Below the pieces are notes generated by a model. That model was not told the origin of the DNA. It saw only the letters and a list, made by a program, of their open reading frames with translations, and did not search any database. Shown piece by piece: positions 7,977 through 16,371 of a stretch of DNA of 64,000 nt. Source of the stretch: QZKY01 sp942492925. GTDB taxonomy: Bacteria > Pseudomonadota > Gammaproteobacteria > Burkholderiales > Burkholderiaceae_D. Made by a program: the position numbers and the translations under genes. The first letter of the stretch is position 1, and every line of letters starts with the position of its first letter. The stretch spans positions 1,488,001 through 1,552,000 of the forward strand of contig OW818641.1 in NCBI GenBank assembly GCA_942492925.1. Reading direction: 5' to 3'.

Positions 7977-8081
7977 CAGGAGGTTTTGAATAATATCCAG
8001 TTCTGTTGCATTCATGCATTTGTCATGCTTGGGTTCTTGGCATAAACTGTCTTCGGTTTAAACCAGTTTTCAGGAAATGCC

Positions 8082-8600
8082 ATGAAACGTCAGATAGTCG
8101 TAACGATTCTTTTTGTCATAGCGGCGGGCAGTGCTTATGCAGAACCGGATAATGTGCAAAAGTCATCGCGTCCCGCTTCCGTAACGAAACGTGCCAGTTC
8201 GAGTACGGTTTATCTGTGTACCGACGCACAAGGCAACAAGGAGTACCGGAATACTGGCGTCACGAAAGGATGTAAGAAAGTTAACTTACCCGGACTGACG
8301 AATGCCTCATCCAAGCGACCGCCGATTCAAACGGAAAATGCCAAATTTCCGAAAGTGGATCAGGGTGCGCAAAAGAAACGCGACAATGATCGCAAGGATA
8401 TTTTGAAGGACGAGCTGAAGGCTGAAGAAGAAAAGCTGGGGAAGCTGAAAGACGAATACAAGGGCGGTGAACCGGATCGCTTGGGCGGCGAAAAAAATTA
8501 CGCCAAGTATCAGGAGCGCGCTGCAAAATTGAAGGAAGACATTGATCGTACCCAGAAAAACGTAGAGGCGTTACAGCGTGAAATCGCGAACCTGAAATAA
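8082..8600 (+). CDS. DUF4124-type exported coiled-coil protein
   Basis: 172 residues. A clear signal peptide (MKRQIVVTILFVIAAGSAYA) is followed by a short DUF4124-like segment (VYLCTDAQGNKEYRNTG), then a Lys/Glu-rich coiled coil from about residue 95 to the end. Probably periplasmic; function unknown. It sits between glnA and ntrB, separated from each by a terminator, so it appears to be its own transcription unit although its position in the nitrogen cluster seems to be a family habit in this group. A second DUF4124-type protein lies at 57372-57896. Confidence 0.8.
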   Translation: MKRQIVVTILFVIAAGSAYAEPDNVQKSSRPASVTKRASSSTVYLCTDAQGNKEYRNTGVTKGCKKVNLPGLTNASSKRPPIQTENAKFPKVDQGAQKKRDNDRKDILKDELKAEEEKLGKLKDEYKGGEPDRLGGEKNYAKYQERAAKLKEDIDRTQKNVEALQREIANLK

Positions 8601-8625
8601 TTCCCCAGTTTGCTGGAAGCGAATC

Positions 8626-8650
8626 AGGCCGCGAAATTGCGGCCTTTTTT
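8626..8650 (+). terminator. Rho-independent terminator after the DUF4124 gene
   Basis: AGGCCGC (8626-8632) pairs with GCGGCCT (8639-8645) and runs into TTTTTT. It lies before the chosen ntrB start, which argues against the upstream TTG at 8610 as a start codon. Confidence 0.85.
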
Positions 8651-8669
8651 GTTGACTGAATCTGAGAAC

Positions 8670-9731
8670 ATGGCCTTATTAAACGGATTGGATTTACTGG
8701 CGTCCGCTGTGATCATCCTGGATGCGAACGGTTGCATTGCTTATGCGAACGCTGCGGCTGAGCATTTGCTGGACATGTCCGCAAAAAGCTTGATCCAACA
8801 AAAATTCTCTTCGCTCTTTTTAAATGGCGACGAAATAGAAGCAATCTTTCAACAAGCCATGACGCGCGCTTTTGACGAAAAGCGCCAGGATTTAACACTC
8901 GAGCGTCTTGGCAAAGAACCACTGCAAGTCGATTGCATTTTTTCAATTGCGCACAATCCCGATATGCCCGTGCTTATCGAACTTCGCGAGAATGTGCAGC
9001 AACTCAAGCTGAACCGCGAAGAGCGGATGATCGATCAAAGTCAGGCGAATAAAGAGTTGATTCGCAACCTTGCGCACGAAATCAAGAACCCGCTGGGTGG
9101 GATACGCGGTGCAGCCCAATTGCTGGAAATGGAACTGCCAGAACGCCATCTGAAAGATTTGCGCGAATACACCCAAGTGATCGTGCGCGAAGCAGGTAGA
9201 TTGCAAACGCTGGTGGATCGCTTGCTGGAACCCCATCGGATGCCGCACATCGTTGGGGATGTGAATATCCACGAAGTGTGTGAACGGGTGCGCAGTCTCA
9301 TTGTCTCGGAATTCCCGGATGGGCTGACCATCAAGCGCGATTACGATCTATCGATACCGGAGTTTCGTGGCGACAAGGAACAGTTGATTCAGGCTGTGTT
9401 GAACGTCGCACACAATGCCGCGCATGCACTGTCAGAACGGATAGCGACGGGTGACGCTGAACTGACTTTCAGGACGCGCGTTTCGCGACAAGTCACCATC
9501 GCCAAGGTTCGTTACAAGCTGGCATTAGATTTGCATATTATTGATAACGGCCCCGGCATCCCGATTGAAATCAGTGAACGTATTTTCTATCCATTGGTAT
9601 CAGGTCGGGAAGGCGGCACCGGATTGGGGCTGACACTGGCTCAAACTTTCATCCAGCAACACCTTGGCGTGATTGAATGTGAGAGTCGGCCCGGACTAAC
9701 GGATTTCAGAATTCGGATACCTTTGCCATAA
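8670..9731 (+). CDS. glnL: Nitrogen regulation sensor kinase NtrB (NRII)
   Basis: Cytoplasmic histidine kinase that phosphorylates, and with PII dephosphorylates, NtrC. 353 residues: N-terminal PAS domain (about 10-110), H-box NLAHEIKNPLGGIRGAAQ, N-box NVAHNAAHAL, and G boxes DNGPGI and GGTGLGLTLAQ. The H-box with NPLGGIRGAAQLLE is diagnostic for NtrB. The ATG at 8670 is preferred because a terminator hairpin occupies 8626-8650. It lies 12 bases upstream of ntrC, clearly co-transcribed. Confidence 0.95.
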   Translation: MALLNGLDLLASAVIILDANGCIAYANAAAEHLLDMSAKSLIQQKFSSLFLNGDEIEAIFQQAMTRAFDEKRQDLTLERLGKEPLQVDCIFSIAHNPDMPVLIELRENVQQLKLNREERMIDQSQANKELIRNLAHEIKNPLGGIRGAAQLLEMELPERHLKDLREYTQVIVREAGRLQTLVDRLLEPHRMPHIVGDVNIHEVCERVRSLIVSEFPDGLTIKRDYDLSIPEFRGDKEQLIQAVLNVAHNAAHALSERIATGDAELTFRTRVSRQVTIAKVRYKLALDLHIIDNGPGIPIEISERIFYPLVSGREGGTGLGLTLAQTFIQQHLGVIECESRPGLTDFRIRIPLP

Positions 9732-9743
9732 AAAGAGCACACC

Positions 9744-11243
9744 ATGAAACCAATATGGATTGTTGACGACGACGAATCAATACGTTGGGTACTGGAAAAG
9801 GCCTTGGCGCGTGCCAATATTGCGACCAAGAGTTTTTCGAATGCGCGTGATGCACTCGCAACTTTGCAACATGAAGCGCCACAAGTGCTTGTTTCCGATA
9901 TCCGGATGCCCGGTACGTCCGGTCTGGAATTGCTGCAAAAAGCCAAAATCATGCATCCAGATATGCCTGTCATCATCATGACCGCCTTCTCCGATCTGGA
10001 TTCGGCCGTGGCGGCATTTCAAGGTGGAGCATTCGAGTATCTCGCCAAGCCCTTCGACCTGGACAAGGCTGTCGAACTGATCCAGCGCGCGCTGGAAGAA
10101 AGTGGTCGTGAAAGCCTCGCGGAATCGGGCGGGGGAGAGGCGCAAGAAATCCTTGGTCAGGCACCCGCGATGCAAGATGTGTTTCGTGCTATCGGCAAAC
10201 TTTCACAATCCAACGTCACGGTGCTGATTACCGGGGAATCCGGCACGGGCAAGGAACTTGTCGCGCGCGCCTTGCACCGTCACAGTCCGCGTTCATCGCA
10301 GCCATTTATCGCGTTGAATACGGCGGCCATCCCAAAGGATTTGCTGGAATCCGAATTGTTTGGTCACGAGCGTGGTGCCTTCACAGGTGCACAAGCGATG
10401 CGTCGCGGACGTTTCGAGCAAGCCGAAGGCGGTACCCTCTTCCTTGATGAAATCGGTGACATGCCATTCGATTTGCAAACGCGCTTGCTGCGTGTGCTTT
10501 CCGACGGACACTTTTATCGCGTGGGCGGACATCAACCGCTTAAAGCCAATGTGCGCGTCATTGCGGCGACGCATCAGAACCTGGAACAGCGCGTCAAAGA
10601 GGGCTTGTTCCGCGAAGACTTGTATCATCGACTCAATGTTATTCGTCTGCGCTTACCAAGCTTGCGCGAACGCCGTGAAGACATTCCGCTGCTGACGCAA
10701 CACTTTTTACAGCAAAGTGCCAAACAGTTGGGGGTGGAAGTGAAGCGCATGACGGAGAGCGCGATGCAATTTTTATCTCATCTGGAATTGCCGGGCAATG
10801 TACGTCAGCTTGAAAATCTCTGCAACTGGATTACGGTCATGGCACCGGGACAAACGGTGGATATTAACGATTTGCCGCCGGAACTTTTACAAAACGCAAA
10901 AGTGCAGTCAGTTTCGCAAGTCAATGCGCCTTCTCAAGCAATCCAGCCAGAAACTGTTGCGCTGGCCAAGCCCGTTGTTTCAGCACAAACAGCGAATGGA
11001 AATGGCGAGGAATCTTCCAGTTGGGCAGCATTGCTCGAAGCACAAGCGTCGCAATTGCTCGCCGAAGGGAAACCGGAAGTGATGGATGTGCTCAGCCGCC
11101 AATTTGAAACCACCCTCATCAAGGCAGCTCTCAAGCATACGCATGGACGCAAAAACGATGCGGCGGTGCGACTCGGGATTGGGCGCAACACCATCACGCG
11201 CAAAATTCAGGATCTGGGAATCTCAGGCGTAAAGGATGATTAG
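9744..11243 (+). CDS. ntrC: Nitrogen response regulator NtrC (NRI)
   Basis: Sigma-54 activator of nitrogen genes. 499 residues: receiver domain with phospho-acceptor Asp52 (VSDIRMPG), AAA+ domain with Walker A GESGTGKE and the sigma-54 loop GAFTGA, and a C-terminal Fis-type helix-turn-helix (NDAAVRLGIGRNTITRKIQDLGI). The linker before the DNA-binding domain is longer and Ala/Gln-rich. It should act at the two dyads upstream of glnA. The stop overlaps the convergent trmO stop by three bases, so the two transcripts must overlap. Confidence 0.96.
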   Translation: MKPIWIVDDDESIRWVLEKALARANIATKSFSNARDALATLQHEAPQVLVSDIRMPGTSGLELLQKAKIMHPDMPVIIMTAFSDLDSAVAAFQGGAFEYLAKPFDLDKAVELIQRALEESGRESLAESGGGEAQEILGQAPAMQDVFRAIGKLSQSNVTVLITGESGTGKELVARALHRHSPRSSQPFIALNTAAIPKDLLESELFGHERGAFTGAQAMRRGRFEQAEGGTLFLDEIGDMPFDLQTRLLRVLSDGHFYRVGGHQPLKANVRVIAATHQNLEQRVKEGLFREDLYHRLNVIRLRLPSLRERREDIPLLTQHFLQQSAKQLGVEVKRMTESAMQFLSHLELPGNVRQLENLCNWITVMAPGQTVDINDLPPELLQNAKVQSVSQVNAPSQAIQPETVALAKPVVSAQTANGNGEESSSWAALLEAQASQLLAEGKPEVMDVLSRQFETTLIKAALKHTHGRKNDAAVRLGIGRNTITRKIQDLGISGVKDD

Positions 11244-11716
11244 TTTTTTTCTTTACGTTGCCAGTAATCACGCATGAGTTCACGTGACCACCCAGGCTGG
11301 CGCACTGGTTCACGCGGCAAGAACTCTTCCATGACAGGCTTGATATCCAGTACGGGCGTATTATCGATAGCATCAAGCTCTGCGACAACAAGCACTTTTC
11401 CCTCTGTGCGTAACAGTTTGCATATCGTGCTGCCGATACGGTTCGGGCGATTCTTGCCGCGTTGCGCAAAGATGCCGACGCTTGGCCAGTCCGGGTTATT
11501 GCGAGGGTGACGCGCGGTGCTGACGATTTTGGCTGGCTCAACTTCGTGAAACAAGAAGATGACCTCGATGTGAGAGAAGTCAGCCATGCCCTTGATCGCC
11601 TCAGTAGAAAATGCTTCTGTTAATTCAATGCGCGCTTCTACTCCACCCCAGAAATCATCCTCTGAATTTTGGCGCTTTGCACGGACAAACCCAATAGGAG
11701 TAACGGAATAAGTCAT
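11240..11716 (-). CDS. trmO: tRNA (t6A37) N6-methyltransferase TrmO
   Basis: SAM-dependent enzyme of the TsaA/YaeB/UPF0066 family that methylates threonylcarbamoyl-adenosine 37 of some tRNAs. 158 residues, all in one beta-barrel domain. Family marks are the start TYSVTPIGFVRAKR, DFSHIEVIFLFH and ARHPRNNPDWPSVGIFAQRG with NRPNRIG. E. coli TrmO has an extra C-terminal domain that is absent here. The ATG at 11716 is used; the upstream extension would overlap the neighbouring radical SAM gene. It is 13 bases downstream of that gene on the same strand. Confidence 0.87.
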   Translation of the reverse strand: MTYSVTPIGFVRAKRQNSEDDFWGGVEARIELTEAFSTEAIKGMADFSHIEVIFLFHEVEPAKIVSTARHPRNNPDWPSVGIFAQRGKNRPNRIGSTICKLLRTEGKVLVVAELDAIDNTPVLDIKPVMEEFLPREPVRQPGWSRELMRDYWQRKEKN

Positions 11717-11729
11717 GAATTGTGATAAA

Positions 11730-12626
11730 TCAGAAAGGTCGTATCCATACTGGACGCAATCTCGCCTGTTCCGGCGCTTCAATCGCCAAATCGATTTGGG
11801 CGAGCAATTTTTCCTTGTCTTTTCCTAGTACGCCTTTCAGCACCAACTGGTTGGAGGCGTGATCACTGCGATAAATGGTGGATTTTAATTCCAGCGCGCC
11901 GATCATCTGACGCAATTCGATAAAGCGCTCGTGCTGGTTCATCATTTCGTATTGGCCATCGAACCCGGCCTGAAAACGATCCATCCCTTGCGGGTGATTT
12001 ATGACTAGCGAGGCCAGATATTCCGGCTGGGTCTTGTTGATAAGCAATGCTGAATGGAGCGCATGCTGTTCTGAAAAACGCTTGCCGCCCACGCCGTTGA
12101 TGATCATGACAGAACGCTTGATACCTGCATCACCCAGTTTGTTGAGCGCACCGACCGTGCCGTCATGCGTTTCGCCCTTGTTGATGCACTTGAGTACAAA
12201 GTCATCGCCAGATTCTGCACCAACGTAGACCAAATCGAGCCCCGCTTCGTGGAGTGCTTTCAGGTCTTCCACCGATTTTCGGGTGACGTTATTGGGGGAG
12301 CAGTAAGATGAGACCCGCGAGACTTCCGGTAGATGTTCCCGAATCGCATTCAGAACCGTCAAAAGCCGTCGGTTGGAAAGTGAGATGGCATCGCCATCGG
12401 CCAGAAACACACGGCGCACGCCACGCACATTTTTGCCCGCCCATTCGATTTCGCGCAGCACCGCTTCTTCCGGCTTCACCGAGAATTTCTTTTGCGGCAT
12501 GGTGTACATGTCGCAGTAGGTGCATTTGTTCCAGCTACAGCCGTTGGTAATCTGAAAAATCAGCGAACGTGCCTCGCTCGGTGGACGAAAAAGGGGTTCG
12601 ATATAGGTAATGGGGGAGTAATGCAT
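11730..12626 (-). CDS. Radical SAM protein (COG1032-like)
   Basis: 298 residues. The 4Fe-4S/SAM motif is NGCSWNKCTYC (Cys30, Cys35, Cys38; C-X4-C-X2-C, the form usual in this subgroup rather than C-X3-C-X2-C). Further TIM-barrel marks are VFLADGDA, YVGAESGDD and a IINGVGG strand. No cobalamin or auxiliary cluster domain is visible. Substrate unknown. The ATG at 12626 (MHYSPITYIEPLFRPP) is the natural start; an upstream start adds 30 non-conserved residues. It precedes trmO, and co-transcription may point to RNA modification, but this is only inferred from position. Confidence 0.85.
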   Translation of the reverse strand: MHYSPITYIEPLFRPPSEARSLIFQITNGCSWNKCTYCDMYTMPQKKFSVKPEEAVLREIEWAGKNVRGVRRVFLADGDAISLSNRRLLTVLNAIREHLPEVSRVSSYCSPNNVTRKSVEDLKALHEAGLDLVYVGAESGDDFVLKCINKGETHDGTVGALNKLGDAGIKRSVMIINGVGGKRFSEQHALHSALLINKTQPEYLASLVINHPQGMDRFQAGFDGQYEMMNQHERFIELRQMIGALELKSTIYRSDHASNQLVLKGVLGKDKEKLLAQIDLAIEAPEQARLRPVWIRPF

Positions 12627-12768
12627 GGTGCTTATCAAGTTTGGCGGAAGGGCCGAATAACCAAAGTCGGTATTATAAATTGCGCCGCCGTGACGTGCTG
12701 CGTCAACGGAAGGCAATGCCCAATATGATCAATGATCTGAAACGATTAAAGCGGTTGCAAGAGACGCG

Positions 12769-13371
12769 CTAATTGGTAATGCGAATATCGAAGGTGCTTC
12801 CCAGGGGAACAGCCTCGGAATAAATCACTTCACCATCGCTATCTTCCATGATTTCGCGCAGCGATTTTTTTGCGAGGCGAATGGCAAGTGTTTCTGGATG
12901 GTTGTCTTCGTTCCAGATCAAATGCAAGGTAAGGTGCTGGCGCGTGGTATCCGGTTTAACCGAACGAAGCGCTGCTTTGTTCAGTGAGAATGTCCAGGCA
13001 AGATCGGCATTGGTTGCAGGATAGGATTCCAGTTCTTTCAGATCTTTGTCCATTGAGGGAAAGTTGACAGTCGCTTCTGCGTCCTTTTGTGGCGGCGCAT
13101 CAGGGTTAAAGCGCGTACCAGACGGGGATGACTGAGTGCCTTTTTCAAAACTGAAGACGAGTTGATCCTGTTTTTTGAGCTCGTGAGAGATTTCCCAGAA
13201 CAGAAAATCGCTTTCCCCATTGCCTCCACGCTTGCTGCCACCGGAAATATCGAGCGAAGCGGCTTCCGGCCCCCATATATCCATACACAAGCTGACCGAG
13301 AAGGCCCAAACATCATCGGAGCCGACAGTGCAGAGAGGTGTTTCGTTTTTGGTCACACGCAAAATAGGCAT
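12769..13371 (-). CDS. Unrecognised ~200-residue protein
   Basis: I do not recognise the family. From the ATG at 13371 (MPILRVTKNETPLCTVGSDD) the protein is 200 residues, with no signal peptide or membrane segment, several Trp residues in conserved-looking beta contexts (WAFSVSLCMDIWGPEA, FWEISHELKKQDQLVFSF) and a tail resembling a beta-sandwich (ADLAWTFSLNK, LTLHLIWNE). The open frame extends to 13515, but the added part is not protein-like. It follows the FAD oxidoreductase on the same strand with a 150-base gap. Confidence 0.6.
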   Translation of the reverse strand: MPILRVTKNETPLCTVGSDDVWAFSVSLCMDIWGPEAASLDISGGSKRGGNGESDFLFWEISHELKKQDQLVFSFEKGTQSSPSGTRFNPDAPPQKDAEATVNFPSMDKDLKELESYPATNADLAWTFSLNKAALRSVKPDTTRQHLTLHLIWNEDNHPETLAIRLAKKSLREIMEDSDGEVIYSEAVPLGSTFDIRITN

Positions 13372-13523
13372 AAGCGATCCAGTAATTTGTGGTGATGGGT
13401 CAGGCATACAAAACAAGCCCGTGCAGGATTCAGGCAACACGGGGTGGTGGTCGATTGCGCCATGCACCATCCAGGTGATACAAAATTTAGCACGAAAGCC
13501 TGTCGGCAACAGCAAAAATCGTG

Positions 13524-15125
13524 TTATTTGTTAAACGCAAGCGACACGGCTTCGGCCACTTTGATGCCATCTACGGCCGATGACAGAATGCCTCCCGCAT
13601 AGCCAGCGCCTTCGCCAGCCGGATAGAGGCCTTTCACGTTAATGCTTTGCAGGGAGTTGTCGTCTCGTTTGATTCGGATGGGAGAAGACGTGCGTGTTTC
13701 AACACCCGTCAGTACCGCATCGTCACGAGCAAAGCCCTTGATTTGCTTCTCAAAAGCGGGGAGTGCTTCACGAATCGCTTCGATCGCATAACTGGGTAAG
13801 GCGGGGGCGAGATCCGTTAAACGCACGCCTGGCCTGTATGAGGGGATGACAGCGCCGAGTTGGGTGGAGGGACGTCCAGCGAGAAAATCCCCAACGAGCT
13901 GTCCGGGCGCATCGTAGGAATTGCCGCCCAACTCGAAAGCTTTTGCTTCGATTTGCCGTTGAAATGCCATACCTGCCAGCGGATGGCCCGGATAGTCCGT
14001 CGGGTCGATGCCAACGACGATCGCGGCATTGGCGTTGCGTTCCGCGCGCGAATACTGGCTCATCCCATTGGTGACGATGCATCCCGATTCAGACGCGGCT
14101 GCGACGACGGTCCCCCCGGGACACATGCAGAAGCTGTACACGGATCGGCCGTTCTTGCAGTGGTGTACGAGATGATAGTCGGCTGCGCCAAGTGCGGGAT
14201 GCCCGGCGTTGGGGCCGAGTCGACAGGCATCGATCATCGACTGCGGATGCTCGATGCGGAAGCCGACCGAGAAGGGTTTGGCTTCGATGTAGACGCCGCG
14301 CGTGTGCAGCATCTCGAACGTATCGCGCGCACTGTGACCAATGGCCAGAATGACGTGATGCGTTGGAATATATTCTCGATTTGCCAGCGTTACGCCTTGC
14401 ACCGCGCCATCAACGATGTCGATATCCTCAACCCGACTTTGAAAACGAAACTCGCCGCCGAGCGATTTGATCTCCGCGCGCATCTGTTCGACCATCTTGA
14501 CCAGGCGGAATGTGCCGACATGCGGTTTGCTGACGTACAGAATTTCTTCCGGTGCACCGGCTTTCACGAATTCCGTCAAGACTTTGCGGCCATAAAACTT
14601 CGGATCTTTGATTTGTGTGTGCAGCTTGCCATCGGAAAACGTGCCGGCACCACCCTCGCCGAATTGCACGTTGGATTCCGGGTCGAGTTTACGCTGTCGC
14701 CAGAAACCAAAAGTGTCGACCGTGCGCTCACGCACTTTTTTGCCGCGTTCCAGAATAATCGGCTTGAATCCGCCCTGAGCCAAGATCAGCGCGGCAAACA
14801 TGCCGCAAGGGCCAAAACCGACCACGACGGGGCGCGCGGTTTCTTTTCCGGTGGCATGCGCGACGAATTGATAACGCATGTTGGGTGCTGGTTTGATATG
14901 CGGATGCGTCGAAAACTTTGAAAGCAAGAACGCGTCGGTAGTGGTCGTGACATCGACGGTGTACACGAATTGAATGGCATTTTTTTTGCGGGCATCGATG
15001 CCACGTCGAAAAACCGAAAAGCAAAGCAATTCGCTGGGGGCAATCGACAACCGTTCAAGGATGGCTTGCGTGATGCCGTCGTCATTATGATCGATGGGAA
15101 GGCGGATTTCGGTCAGTCGAAGCAT
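13524..15125 (-). CDS. FAD-dependent oxidoreductase (COG2509 type)
   Basis: 533 residues. An N-terminal alpha/beta domain (about 1-90) precedes an FAD-binding fold with PVVVGFGPCGMFAALILAQGG near residue 100, then FGEGGAGTFSDGKL and a C-terminal GEGAGYAGGILSSAVDGIKVAEA stretch, the FAD-contact end of this family of uncharacterised dehydrogenases. No membrane segments. Physiological substrate unknown. It starts with ATG at 15125 (MLRLTEIRLPIDH), which agrees with the family's usual N-terminus. Confidence 0.85.
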   Translation of the reverse strand: MLRLTEIRLPIDHNDDGITQAILERLSIAPSELLCFSVFRRGIDARKKNAIQFVYTVDVTTTTDAFLLSKFSTHPHIKPAPNMRYQFVAHATGKETARPVVVGFGPCGMFAALILAQGGFKPIILERGKKVRERTVDTFGFWRQRKLDPESNVQFGEGGAGTFSDGKLHTQIKDPKFYGRKVLTEFVKAGAPEEILYVSKPHVGTFRLVKMVEQMRAEIKSLGGEFRFQSRVEDIDIVDGAVQGVTLANREYIPTHHVILAIGHSARDTFEMLHTRGVYIEAKPFSVGFRIEHPQSMIDACRLGPNAGHPALGAADYHLVHHCKNGRSVYSFCMCPGGTVVAAASESGCIVTNGMSQYSRAERNANAAIVVGIDPTDYPGHPLAGMAFQRQIEAKAFELGGNSYDAPGQLVGDFLAGRPSTQLGAVIPSYRPGVRLTDLAPALPSYAIEAIREALPAFEKQIKGFARDDAVLTGVETRTSSPIRIKRDDNSLQSINVKGLYPAGEGAGYAGGILSSAVDGIKVAEAVSLAFNK

Positions 15126-15238
15126 GTTGAAAGAATGATCGTGGCAATTTGCTTGATGTGAGCTGCTATTTTAACCGGGATAGTCAATAAACTGGGGGGG
15201 GAGTGTTTACACAAACCGGTATGGGCGCGCACGGAGAA

Positions 15239-15493
15239 TCAGACACGTCCGCGGTTGAGCAGCGACACTTTCATCATGATTTCCACCGCTTCACGGTAAG
15301 TGGGTTCGCCGGTCAAGGCGCGCGTAAGATCCACGCTTATATGCTCCGCACGCATATAAGCGCTGGAGAACAGGCAGGTCTCATGTGTGGATGACCATGG
15401 GTGGGGAGTGAAGCAAGAAGCTTCTGCGTTGCAGATGATGCCTCGCTCGCAACCGTGGAAGGCGGGCAAGGACTGAGACTGCTTTTTAGGCAT
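15239..15493 (-). CDS. Unrecognised 84-residue protein
   Basis: A small open frame with a very good ribosome binding site (AAGGAGAGAGT directly before the ATG at 15493), which is the main reason to call it. The protein has four Cys residues in its first half (Cys15, 21, 27 and 40), a His/Pro/Trp stretch (FTPHPWSSTHETC) and a helical C-terminal half (YREAVEIMMKVSLLNRG). No signal peptide. Function unknown. Confidence 0.55.
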   Translation of the reverse strand: MPKKQSQSLPAFHGCERGIICNAEASCFTPHPWSSTHETCLFSSAYMRAEHISVDLTRALTGEPTYREAVEIMMKVSLLNRGRV

Positions 15494-15672
15494 ACTCTCT
15501 CCTTGAACAACACGACAACTTCCTGAAAAAACGCCTTATGAGCAAAGTCATGCCAGCCCATAATTTCACTCTGCCCCATTATACCCCCTCGATTTTCCCC
15601 TTTTGGTTGATAACGCACGATTCTTGTGTCGGAAGAAAAAATGCGCCATATTCATGTTGATGAGGAGGGAGC

Positions 15673-16323
15673 ATGATGAAACGCCGATTTTTTGCCTTCA
15701 TGATCTGTTTGGTGCTGGCTGTTGCGTCGGCGCAGGAATTGCCGCCCGTTGAGACCGGTCAATTTCGACCGCCCTCGCTGGTGGAACTCGTCACACTCGA
15801 CCCGATGCTCAAACTCGATATCCGGTATGCGACCTCCAATAATTTCGTCAGGCAGCCACTGTATGTAGACGCGCGGGCATTTTTGCAGCGTCCCGCAGCC
15901 GAAGCCTTGGTGCGCGCACATCGCAAGGCCAACGCACAAGGGTATGGATTCATTGTTTACGATGCCTATCGCCCTTGGTACGTCACGAAACTTTTTTGGG
16001 ATCGCTTTCCGGATGTACGGGCCTATCTTGCCGATCCGGCCAAGGGGTCGCGCCATAATCGCGGCTGCGCGGTCGATGTGAGTCTGTATGATTTGCAAAC
16101 TGGCACGCCTGTTGACATGCCCAGTGATTTCGATGATTTCAGCGTCAAAGCGCATCCGAATTATGCTGGCGGTACAGCCAGACAGCGCCAAGCTCGCGAT
16201 CAATTACTCAAACTAATGGAGTCGGAAGGATTCACCGTGTATGAAAACGAATGGTGGCATTTCGACCATCAGGACTGGCGGGAATATCCCATCCTGAACG
16301 TCAAATTTCGCGATATCCGCTGA
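15673..16323 (+). CDS. Exported D-alanyl-D-alanine dipeptidase (VanX/DdpX family)
   Basis: Zinc peptidase that splits D-Ala-D-Ala. 216 residues: a signal peptide (MMKRRFFAFMICLVLAVASAQ), then the M15 domain with SRHNRGCAVDVSLYD (zinc His and Asp of SxHxxGxAxD) and EWWHFD (catalytic Glu, zinc His). The YDAYRP strand is also typical. Export argues for peptidoglycan-fragment scavenging in the periplasm rather than glycopeptide resistance, which uses a cytoplasmic enzyme. A strong GAGGAGGGAGC ribosome site lies before the start. No van or ddp transport genes are nearby. Confidence 0.9.
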   Translation: MMKRRFFAFMICLVLAVASAQELPPVETGQFRPPSLVELVTLDPMLKLDIRYATSNNFVRQPLYVDARAFLQRPAAEALVRAHRKANAQGYGFIVYDAYRPWYVTKLFWDRFPDVRAYLADPAKGSRHNRGCAVDVSLYDLQTGTPVDMPSDFDDFSVKAHPNYAGGTARQRQARDQLLKLMESEGFTVYENEWWHFDHQDWREYPILNVKFRDIR

Positions 16324-16371
16324 CATTGCGCGATAATAGGGTTTGCCATCATTTATCCCTTTCAAGCTGTC

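Noticed and set aside
12717..12771. 18-codon frame MPNMINDLKRLKRLQETR on the plus strand
   Set aside because: Very short, overlaps the end of a minus-strand gene, and only a weak ribosome site; not enough to call.
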